Shown: positions 47,074 through 54,592 of the stretch, piece by piece
Layout: each line of letters begins with the position of its first letter
Numbering within the stretch: the first letter of the stretch is position 1
Assembly: GCF_014217855.1 (NCBI RefSeq)
Contig: NZ_CP059059.1
Location: forward strand, 682,001 to 746,000
From: Synechococcus sp. HK01-R
Lineage (GTDB): Bacteria > Cyanobacteriota > Cyanobacteriia > PCC-6307 > Cyanobiaceae
Direction: 5' to 3'
Length of the DNA: 64,000 bases
Position numbers and translations under genes: made by a program
Notes under the pieces: model-generated
Told to the model about the DNA's origin: nothing
The model's input: only the letters and a program-made list of their open reading frames with translations
The model's database searches: none

Positions 47074-48297
47074 TCAGATCTCCCGCAGTGAGTCAGTCTT
47101 GCTGCGGAAGGTGTTGAGCAGCAGCTGCAGATAGCTGACGCTACGCAGCTTGATGTTGGCGGTGAGCGACATGCCCACCTGCAAGGGCAGGCTGCTGCCG
47201 TTCTTCAGCTTGAGTTGCTGGCTGTCGAGCTTGATCGTGGCCGGAAAGCGGTACTCCTGGCGGCCCTTCTGGGCGTCGGGGGCGAGGGCATCGGATCCCA
47301 CCGACGCCACACTGCCTTCCAGTACGCCGAAATCGGTGGCAGGGAAGGAATCAATGCTGATCTCGGCTGGTTGGCCCCTGCGCACGAAACCGATCTTGCT
47401 GCTGGGGATTTCCACATCGGCCTCGAGGGTGTTGAACGGCACCACCTTCAGGGCTGGTTCGCCAGTTTGGGCCACAAAGCCTGGCGTGGTGAGCTTGAGG
47501 TCGAACACCACTCCATCGACCGGGGCTCGCAGGGACTGGTAGCCGAGGGTCACCTCCGCCTGGGTGATCTGGGAGCGCAGCTGGGCCAGGTCGCTGCGCA
47601 GACCAGCGGTTTCGGCATTGATCTGTTCGATCTGCTGGTCAAGCACGCTTTGTTGGCGCCGGCCTTCCACCATCTCCTTGCTCACGCTGCCGCGCAGTTC
47701 CTCCACCTTGTTTTGCTGCTGCAGGTACTGCAGTTCTGAGGAGGCGCCTTCTTTGGCCAGTTTGGAGAGACGACTCAGGATCTTCTCTTCGAGGGCAAGA
47801 CGGGCCTTGAGGTTGCTGATCTGCTCACGGTTGATCTCGTTGCTCCGTGCCTTCTCCTGTTGCTTGAGCAGCAGTTGCTGTTGCTTCTGGGAGAGCTGCT
47901 GCTGCTTGAGGCGCTGGGATTCCTGGAGCGACTTCAGTTCTTGGCTGCTGCTCTTCTGATCGAGCTCGATCAGCACCTGGCCTTTCTTCACTCGGTCGCC
48001 ACCCTTCACCAGGATTGCCTTGACCACACCTCCGGACGGGATCTGAAGGTCTTTGACGTTGCCGACAGGCTCGAGTTTGCCCTGGGCTACCACCACCTCT
48101 TCGGTGCGGGCGATCGCCAGCCAGCCGATGCCGATCAACGTGGTGCCGACCAACCCCCAGGTGACGGAGCGCAGCCAGATGCGGTCCTGCTGAAGCACCG
48201 ATTCGTTGTGGGTGAGGGAACCGGCACGACGCTCGAGCTGATCCTGAGCCTTGCGGATTAAACCACCGATCGGGTTATTGGATTGGAACGGACTCAT
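47074..48297 (-). CDS. HlyD-family membrane fusion protein of a type I secretion system
   Basis: Periplasmic adaptor that links the inner-membrane ABC pump to an outer-membrane channel. The N-terminus is cytoplasmic, then one helix (WGLVGTTLIGIGWLAIARTE), a barrel-sandwich start (VEPVGNVKDLQIPSGGVVKAI), and long coiled coils rich in Gln and Lys (about residues 110-235). The second half of the barrel (LRAPVDGVVFDLKLTTPGFV) follows. The length is 407 residues. It lies 1 bp after the ABC transporter gene, so both are co-transcribed. A TolC-like partner is not in the window. Confidence 0.92.
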   Translation of the reverse strand: MSPFQSNNPIGGLIRKAQDQLERRAGSLTHNESVLQQDRIWLRSVTWGLVGTTLIGIGWLAIARTEEVVVAQGKLEPVGNVKDLQIPSGGVVKAILVKGGDRVKKGQVLIELDQKSSSQELKSLQESQRLKQQQLSQKQQQLLLKQQEKARSNEINREQISNLKARLALEEKILSRLSKLAKEGASSELQYLQQQNKVEELRGSVSKEMVEGRRQQSVLDQQIEQINAETAGLRSDLAQLRSQITQAEVTLGYQSLRAPVDGVVFDLKLTTPGFVAQTGEPALKVVPFNTLEADVEIPSSKIGFVRRGQPAEISIDSFPATDFGVLEGSVASVGSDALAPDAQKGRQEYRFPATIKLDSQQLKLKNGSSLPLQVGMSLTANIKLRSVSYLQLLLNTFRSKTDSLREI

Positions 48298-48298
48298 C

Positions 48299-51265
48299 TC
48301 AACCGGCCTCCTGCTGGCGATACAGCGCGTAGTAGCGACCCCGACGTTCCATCAGTTCGTCGTGACTGCCCACCTCGGCCACCACGCCCAGGTGCATGAC
48401 CACGATCAGGTCAGCCCGGCGCACGGTGGCGAGGCGGTGGGTGATGAAGAAAACGGTGCAGTCCTGCAGAGCTCCGACGAGGTTGTCGCAGACCCTTCGC
48501 TCGGTTTCGTAGTCGAGGGCGCTGGTGGCTTCATCCATCACCAGCAGCTTGGGGTTGCTCAGCAGGGTGCGGGCGATCGCGATCCGTTGCCGCTGTCCGC
48601 CGCTGAGGGAGGCTCCGCGTTCACCCACGGGGGTGCTGTAGCCATTGGGCAGACCCATGATGAAGTCGTGGGCATCGGCCAACTTTGCGGCCATCACGAT
48701 TTCGTCGCTGCCGGCATCGGGCTGGGTGAGCGCAATGTTGTCGCTGATCGAGCCAGAGAACAGCAGGGGGTCCTGGGGCACGATGCCGATCTGGCGGCGC
48801 AGGGAGTACAGCTCCACCTTGTCGATGTCGTAGCCATCGATCAGGATCCGACCCTCCTCGGGGGCGTACAGGCGGGGCAGCAATTTCATCAGGGTGCTCT
48901 TGCCGCTGCCGCTCTGGCCGACAATGCCCACAAAGGTGCCCGCCTTGACGTGCAGGTTCACGTCTTTGAGAACCGGATCCATATCGGGAAGGAAACGGAA
49001 GCTGAGGTTTTCGAAGCTCACGTCCCCCTCGATCGGAGGCAGGGGCACCTTGGCCTTGTCGAGGGCGTCGGATTCCTGGGGGGTGTCGATCACATCGGCG
49101 AGACGTTCGAAGCTCACCTTGAGCTCCTGGATGCTTTGCCAGATGCTGGAGAGGCGCAGCAGCGGCTGCGTCACGTAGCCGGAGATGATCCGGAAGGCGA
49201 TCAGCTGGCCGATGGTGAGTTCTCCGCTCAGCACCAGGGTGGCGCCGACCCAGAGCACCAGCAGCTGCGAGAGCTTTTGCAGCACCTGGGAGGTCTGGTT
49301 GAGGACGGTGCCGCTGATCGTTTTCTCGAACGAGCGGTTGATGTAGGTGGCATACAGCTCCTGCCAGGAGAAGCGACTCACCATCTCCACGTTTTGGCTC
49401 TTCACGGTCTGAATGCCGGTGAGCACTTCCACCAGATGGCTCTGGGTCTTGGCGTTGGCCTCCGCGGCTTGGCGGTACTGACGGCGGAATAAAGGCGCGC
49501 CGATCAGGGTGAGAGCGATCTGAATCGGCAGCACCGCCAGGGCAATCAGGGTGAGCAGCCAGCTGTAGACCACCATCACCACGATGTAAATCACCGAGAA
49601 GGCGGCATCGAGAAGCGTGGTGAGTGCCTGACCGGTCAGGAAGTTGCGGATCTTTTCGAGCTCGCTGATCCGGGAGCCCAGTTCACCGACGGGGCGTTTG
49701 TCGAAGTAGCCGAGTGGTAAACGGAGCAGGTGATCGATCACTTCGGCGCCGAGGCGTTGATCGATGCGGTTGGTCGTTTCCGAGAACAGGAACGTCTTGA
49801 GGCTGCCGAGCACTCCCTCCAGCAGGGTCACGGCCACGAGGGCAATCCCCAGCACCTGAAGGGTGTCGAGACTGCGCTGGCTGATCACCTTGTCGATGAT
49901 CACCTGGATCAGCAGGGGGTTGGCCAGGGCAAAGAGTTGCACCACGAAGCTGGCGATCAGCACCTGCACGAGCACGCCGCGGTAGCGGCGCAGGGCCGGC
50001 CAGAACCAGGAGGGTCCGAAGCTCTGGTTGAGGGTGGCGTTGGAGCGCTCCAGCAGCAGCACATCGAGGCCATCGGGGAAGGCGTCGTCCAGTTGCTCGG
50101 GAGCCAGTTCAACGATGCCGTCCCGGGGGGAGGCGAGGACGAGACCGCTTTGGTTGCTGCGTGCCACTAGGGCGAAGCTGCCCCCCCAGGGCACCAGGGT
50201 GGGAGTCTGCAGGCGGGTCCCCATGGCGGCGGCAACCCGGGCACCGGACACATGCAAGCCAAGGCCTGCGGCGATCTGGCCGCAGAGGCGCAGATTTGGT
50301 TCCTGCCCGCGGCGCGTCATCTCCCGCAGCACCTTTTCGATCGCATCGCGGCGGAAGGGCAGCTTCATGAGTTGCGCCAACATCTGGAAGCAGGCCAGGG
50401 TTTCCTGGAGCACGCCCTCGGCGCGGATCAGACGCAACTGATCGAGCAGGTCGGCATCGGGGCTGAAGCGGCTGACCGGTGCTGGACCCGCGGGAGTGGG
50501 GACCCGTGCACTGTTTGCCGCTTCTGTCGTCGTGGCAGTGAGCTCGCCGCTGCTGGCTGTTGCTTCGGCGCCCTGCGGTTCGCTGTTGGTGATCTGCTCA
50601 ACAAGAGCCGTTGGCAGACTGATGAGGCGTGCCGGGAACGGTTGGCTAGCGGGCGGCAGTGCCGATGGATTCAGGCGTTCACCTGGGGTGCAACCGGCCC
50701 AGGCCGAGGTCAGAAACACCTGGCGGTTCGATGTCTCTGCCTCTTGGATTGCTGCTGCATCGAGGGGCACCCTTCGGGCTTCTCGCAGGGCTTCTTGGAG
50801 CAGTTGTAGAGAGGTGTGGTCGGCCCGGGCGTTGCGCTCCTGCAGATCCTGAATCAGAGCGGTGGTTTCCGAGGCCCAGAGCTGGGCATCACACCAGCGG
50901 CGGAAGCTGTCTTCCTCTTGGTAGAGCTCGGCCCAGAGCTCATCGCTGATCGCTGCCGCGGTGAGTGAATCACTGGCGATCAGGTTTTCGACACCCCGAC
51001 CATTCATCAGGCTCGCCGCACCCAGCACAGCACCGGGCTCAAACTTGCCGAGGGAAAGAAGGCGACCTTGATCCTGGCCGACGAGTCGTGCGCGGCCCTG
51101 GATCAGGATCAGCACCCGCCCCGGAATGACGCCGGGTTCCACCAACTGCTGACCAAGCTCAAACGAGAGCAGTTGGGCCTGTTGGAGCACTCGCTCCTGG
51201 GCGGCTTTGCTCAGACAGCGGATCGCTTCCTGCCGGATCAGCTGGCCAACGGGTGTCTGGGTCAT
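48299..51265 (-). CDS. Type I secretion ABC transporter with cNMP-binding and inactive C39-like domains
   Basis: A 988-residue inner-membrane exporter. The order is a cNMP-binding-like domain (about residues 20-135), a linker, a C39-like domain (about 285-400), six-helix membrane domain, then ATPase with Walker A GQSGSGKSTLMKLL, signature LSGGQRQRIAIARTLL, Walker B LLVMDEATSALD and H-loop ITHRLATV. The C39-like domain lacks the catalytic Cys motif and the His (LVPWGGSFALV), so it should dock rather than cut its substrate. It overlaps the PPIase gene by 4 bp upstream, and hlyD follows. Confidence 0.9.
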   Translation of the reverse strand: MTQTPVGQLIRQEAIRCLSKAAQERVLQQAQLLSFELGQQLVEPGVIPGRVLILIQGRARLVGQDQGRLLSLGKFEPGAVLGAASLMNGRGVENLIASDSLTAAAISDELWAELYQEEDSFRRWCDAQLWASETTALIQDLQERNARADHTSLQLLQEALREARRVPLDAAAIQEAETSNRQVFLTSAWAGCTPGERLNPSALPPASQPFPARLISLPTALVEQITNSEPQGAEATASSGELTATTTEAANSARVPTPAGPAPVSRFSPDADLLDQLRLIRAEGVLQETLACFQMLAQLMKLPFRRDAIEKVLREMTRRGQEPNLRLCGQIAAGLGLHVSGARVAAAMGTRLQTPTLVPWGGSFALVARSNQSGLVLASPRDGIVELAPEQLDDAFPDGLDVLLLERSNATLNQSFGPSWFWPALRRYRGVLVQVLIASFVVQLFALANPLLIQVIIDKVISQRSLDTLQVLGIALVAVTLLEGVLGSLKTFLFSETTNRIDQRLGAEVIDHLLRLPLGYFDKRPVGELGSRISELEKIRNFLTGQALTTLLDAAFSVIYIVVMVVYSWLLTLIALAVLPIQIALTLIGAPLFRRQYRQAAEANAKTQSHLVEVLTGIQTVKSQNVEMVSRFSWQELYATYINRSFEKTISGTVLNQTSQVLQKLSQLLVLWVGATLVLSGELTIGQLIAFRIISGYVTQPLLRLSSIWQSIQELKVSFERLADVIDTPQESDALDKAKVPLPPIEGDVSFENLSFRFLPDMDPVLKDVNLHVKAGTFVGIVGQSGSGKSTLMKLLPRLYAPEEGRILIDGYDIDKVELYSLRRQIGIVPQDPLLFSGSISDNIALTQPDAGSDEIVMAAKLADAHDFIMGLPNGYSTPVGERGASLSGGQRQRIAIARTLLSNPKLLVMDEATSALDYETERRVCDNLVGALQDCTVFFITHRLATVRRADLIVVMHLGVVAEVGSHDELMERRGRYYALYRQQEAG

Positions 51266-51969
51266 GACGCAGAACCGTCGCTGTTAGCCTGAAGCGCGCC
51301 CAATGTACGGGAGGTTACCTGCTTCACCCACTCCTGAAGCAATTCCATGCTCATTTGATCGGCCATCCGTTCATCGAACGTGGCTGGTGCGAAGCGTTCG
51401 AGCCGGGCAACCACCCACCAGCGGTCCACGCTGAAGGGTTCGAGCAGGGCACCTGGCTTGGCGGCTCGCAATTTCTCCGAGAGCACTGGATGGGATTGAT
51501 TCAGGGGCACCGGCCCCACGACGCCGTTGGTGTTGCGCTCTGTGCCTTGAGAGAAGCGAGCTGCCAACTCGCTGAAATCGGCTTCTCCATGGGCGATGCG
51601 CAGATAGAGCTCCTGGGCCTGGGAGCGTCTGTTCAGCCGAAGAAGGCTGTAAACCACACGGTCCAACCGGTTTTTTTCCACGAGGAAACGGGCTTCGGCT
51701 TTGGCGCCGAACTGGTCTCGCGCGAGACGACTCATGCGCAGTGGTCGTTCGATCACGTCGCTGGGCACGGCGTCGGCGGTGATCCCCTGCTGGCGGGCGT
51801 AGGCCTCCGTTGCAGCCGCCAGCGCTTCAGGGTCGGGCTGGATGTCTCGGATCAGTTCGCTAACCAGCATTCGTTCGATCAGGGCTTCGAGCAGGTTGTG
51901 CTCGCGGAGGAGATCGAGCCCCGCACCACCGATCAGTAGCTGCAGATCGGGAAGGGTTGGGTTAAGCAC
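51262..51969 (-). CDS. PpiC/SurA-type peptidyl-prolyl isomerase of the secretion operon
   Basis: A 235-residue protein from GTG at 51969, with a helical N-terminal part and a parvulin domain in the second half (RIAHGEADFSELAARFSQGT, then NGVVGPVPLNQSHP and LLEPFSVDRWWVVARLERF). No signal peptide is visible, so it should be cytoplasmic, unlike SurA. It is translationally coupled (4-bp overlap, ATGA) to the ABC exporter. It could keep the cargo unfolded before export; that role is inference. A longer open frame upstream is antisense to the sulfotransferase gene and was not used. Confidence 0.8.
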   Translation of the reverse strand: MLNPTLPDLQLLIGGAGLDLLREHNLLEALIERMLVSELIRDIQPDPEALAAATEAYARQQGITADAVPSDVIERPLRMSRLARDQFGAKAEARFLVEKNRLDRVVYSLLRLNRRSQAQELYLRIAHGEADFSELAARFSQGTERNTNGVVGPVPLNQSHPVLSEKLRAAKPGALLEPFSVDRWWVVARLERFAPATFDERMADQMSMELLQEWVKQVTSRTLGALQANSDGSAS

Positions 51970-52966
51970 GCCAGAGTCTGATCTGGGCGAACAATACTCA
52001 GCACAATCGGTCTTGCTTGCGATGGGTCGCGTGCAGCCACCCTTGATCTTGTTGCTGGGGATGCATCGCAGCGGCACCTCCCTGTTAGCGGGTCTCCTGC
52101 AGCGGTTGGGGGTGGCGCTGCCAGGCACCTTGATCGCCGCCGACGCCCACAACCCCTCGGGGTATTTCGAGTGGCGGGAGGTGGTGGATCTGCAGGAGCA
52201 GTTGCTGATGGATCTGGAGCGCTGGTGGCCCGCGGCGGAGGGACTGCGTCCCTTGCCGGAGGGCTGGCTCGACCATCCAGCAACACGAGCGGCAGCCGCG
52301 CAGTTGCAGCGTTTGCTCAGTGTGGAACAGGCGCGCCAGCAGGGCCCATGGCTGATCAAGGATCCACGGAGCTCACGGCTGCTGCCTCTCTGGCTTGGCT
52401 TGGCTGCGGCCCTGGAGCTGCCTCTGCACCTGGTGCTGTCGATCCGAGATCCGGCGGAGGTGGTCACGTCACTCATGCGTCGCGATCGGGTGGCGACGGG
52501 GATGGATGCGTTGCGCGCCCAGCGGCTTTGGTGGTTGCACAACCAGGAGGTGCTGGCGGCACTGCCGCCAGGCCAGGCGCTGACGTTCGTTGATTACAGC
52601 GCTTGGTTCAGCTCTCCGGAGCAGCAGCTCGAGCGCCTGCTGACGGCTCTACCCGAGCTACAGCCAAGGGAAGAGCAACGGTTGCAGGCCCTGGCTCTGA
52701 TCGATCCACGCCTGCAGCGCAGTGGACGCACGCCGCTCCAGGCCAGGGCTTTGGATGAACCGATTGAGGCGGGGTGTCGCCGTTTGCTGGCAGGGGCGCG
52801 GTCGCTGCAGCCCTGGCCTGGAGCAAGGATTCCGTCGCTGGAGCAGCAGGATCCAGAGTTTGCTGCTGGCGATCTGGCAGATCCCCATGGATGGCAAGCC
52901 TGGTGCGACCGGCATCACAGCTGGCCAGCCCCCCGCCGCCATCCGCCCTTGCCTGTGGGCAATTGT

Positions 52967-53006
52967 GTGCATGTGCATGTGCATGTGCATGTGCATGTGC
53001 ATGTGC
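52967..53006 (+). repeat. Hexanucleotide (GTGCAT)6 array
   Basis: Six perfect GTGCAT units at 52967-53002 plus a partial GTGC. In the sulfotransferase frame it reads (Val-His)6. The alternative reading frame gives Cys-Met repeats and soon stops. Hexamer changes keep frame. Confidence 0.95.
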
Positions 53007-53129
53007 TAGGGCGTTCCCGCTGGAAACCGCGCCTTGGACGCTGGCTCAGACGGTTACCGCTCAGCGTTTGCCCTGAAGCATCAACGCGGCGGATAGCTCT
53101 GAACTTTTCCGTGCCCGCTCCAGCAGCGG

Positions 53130-53151
53130 CGCAGCAGTGGCGCAGCAGTGG
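53130..53151 (+). repeat. 11-bp tandem duplication that breaks the reading frame
   Basis: CGCAGCAGTGG occurs twice in direct succession at 53130-53140 and 53141-53151. Deleting one copy restores a continuous frame into a plausible protein continuation, so the duplication is the likely cause of the frameshift. Confidence 0.9.
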
Positions 53152-53347
53152 CAGCAACAACTGGCGCAGGCGGAGCTGATCTGGGACCCGGATCCATCCC
53201 GGGTGCGGCTGCTGCGCGCCCTTGGTTATCCCGCCTACTGGTTGGATCCAGCGGCTCCGCCTCACCGATGTCCGCGTCGATCTCTTAGGCCGTTCTTTAA
53301 GTCAAAGGGCCACCGATTCTTCAGAATCCGCAGCAGCGAACCGGGCT

Positions 53348-53752
53348 TCAGCAGTTGTGATCCCGAGTCGTGAGCTCAGCTTCATTCGCCACCACGATCT
53401 TGGTGCCGTCGGCGTTGAAGCTGAGGGAGTCGGGAAGGGTGCCCACCACCACGTTGCCGATGTTGCGGATCTTGGTGCTTGAGCCGTTGCCGCTCAGCTT
53501 GTAGAAGACCACCAGGCCAGCGTCTTCCCGGGATTCCTTGCCGGCGATCGCCACGGCAGCCAGGTCACCATTCACGGTGACGCTCTGGGCATCGCCATCG
53601 AGGGTGTAGCTCTTCACCAGCTTCGGGGAGCTGGGGTTGGAGAGGTTCACTACGGCCAGCTGATTGCCACCGGTGATCACCAGGGCGACCTTGTGGTCTG
53701 CGGCGTAAGAGACGATTTCGGCGCCGCCGAGGTCGATGGAAACTGTGGCCAT
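53348..53752 (-). pseudogene. N-terminal remnant of a beta-propeller exoprotein (choice-of-anchor I-like)
   Basis: A 134-residue frame starting MATVSIDLGGAEIVSYAADH, then GGNQLAVVNLSNPSSPKLV and LPDSLSFNADGTKIVVANEAE, which follow the repeating beta-propeller pattern of choice-of-anchor I / alkaline-phosphatase-like exoproteins. The pattern stops abruptly after VANEAE and a short nonsense tail ends the frame. No signal peptide is present, as expected of type I secretion cargo, whose signal is C-terminal and would be lost here. It probably is the head of a lost cargo gene of the adjacent exporter; this is inference. Confidence 0.6.
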
Positions 53753-54004
53753 GGTGGAAGGAAGGGGGACGATTTGGTTGCTGTTGCTGAGACCGCTGTT
53801 GATGATGCGGTTGTCGTCATCAACGCTCTAGGTCTGAGGCGTAAAGGATCTGAAGTGAAGAAGCCTTGAAGCGCCAGATCTTGCGGCATCAGAAACAAAA
53901 CTTGCCCAACCTTGTAAGTGTTCGCTTCAGCAAGCGTGTTTTCAACTACATGACGATGTAGCAATCGCTACGTCACGTGTTCGCCGTTGTCTTTGGGCTG
54001 ATCG
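53753..54004. promoter_or_regulatory. 252-bp intergenic region with clustered hairpins
   Basis: It lies between the 193-residue protein gene (ends 54005) and the truncated exoprotein gene, both on the minus strand. CTACAT/ATGTAG at 53946-53961 and GTAGC/GCTAC at 53958-53971 are overlapping, mutually exclusive stems. A third, CGCTACA/TGTAGCG at 54003-54019, spans the upstream stop codon. No T run follows them in the minus direction. The promoter of the exoprotein gene should be here. Confidence 0.45.
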
Positions 54005-54586
54005 CTACAGCCTGTAGCGGAGCAGGAAGGGGCTGAGATCCATGGTGCTTGGCTCCGGTTGAGCGTCCTGGTGCATCACAACCTCCTGCTCTGGGGTGGG
54101 CTCTAGGGGTTCGCTGCGCGTGCTTCTGGATTGACCTGTTGACGGAGAGTCCAGCCACGGGGTGGCAGCCATGACACCGATGGCTGACGGTTGCAGGTGG
54201 CTCGTAGCGGCATCGGCGCTCAGGAATGGATCTTGGATTAGGGCGTGTGACTGCTCTTTGCTGACACTGGCTGTGGCTGCAGGAAGGCAGCGCTCGAAGC
54301 CTTGCTCAGCCAGCTCTCGAAGGGTCTCCGGTGGCTGGCAGCTCAGCACCCGCTGGTAGTGAGCCTCAGCCGCCGCTGGATCCTGGAAGCCATGGAACTC
54401 GATGTGGCCCAGCAGCAGTGAGAGCACAGCTCGCCAAGCGATCAGGGCCTCGTCGGAACGACCCTCCGCTTCCGCTGTATTGAGTTCGTCCAGAAGGGTG
54501 GTGCTCAGATCCTTCGCCTGGGGATAGTTCCCTTCCCCATAGGCCTGTTCGGCGCTCAGGTAGCGCTGCTGAAAGTCGGCATCCAA
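54005..54586 (-). CDS. Hypothetical protein downstream of tilS
   Basis: A 193-residue protein. The N-terminal half is helical and TPR-like (YLSAEQAYGEGNYPQAKDL, LLGHIEFHGFQDPAAAEAHY), and the C-terminal half is Ser/Pro/Glu-rich and probably disordered. I recognise no named family. It starts 6 bp after the tilS stop on the same strand, so it is part of the tilS transcript and probably belongs to the conserved chromosome rather than the accessory block. Confidence 0.65.
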   Translation of the reverse strand: MDADFQQRYLSAEQAYGEGNYPQAKDLSTTLLDELNTAEAEGRSDEALIAWRAVLSLLLGHIEFHGFQDPAAAEAHYQRVLSCQPPETLRELAEQGFERCLPAATASVSKEQSHALIQDPFLSADAATSHLQPSAIGVMAATPWLDSPSTGQSRSTRSEPLEPTPEQEVVMHQDAQPEPSTMDLSPFLLRYRL

Positions 54587-54592
54587 GGCGGT

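Larger units (their letters stand above)
52022..53265 (+). pseudogene. Sulfotransferase-glycosyltransferase-like gene, frameshifted and truncated
   Basis: The first part is a PAPS-type sulfotransferase: LILLLGMHRSGTSLLAGLL holds the 5'-phosphosulfate loop and LVLSIRDPAEVVTSLMRRD the 3'-phosphate site. From ATG 52022 the frame stays open to 53179 (385 residues). An 11-bp tandem duplication at 53130-53151 then shifts the frame. If one copy is removed, the frame continues with AQAELIWDPDPSRVRLLRAL and PAYWLDPA before homology-like sequence ends near 53265. A (GTGCAT)6 array encodes VH repeats before the break. The gene is a decayed two-domain protein; whether the sulfotransferase part is still made is unknown. 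Confidence 0.7.

Noticed and set aside
48251-49492. A 413-residue plus-strand frame opposite the ABC transporter ATPase part
   Set aside because: The minus strand carries all ABC motifs; this is a codon mirror.
53137-53373. A separate 78-residue plus-strand gene
   Set aside because: Its start is the continuation of the sulfotransferase-type gene after the 11-bp duplication, and its end reads as random sequence.
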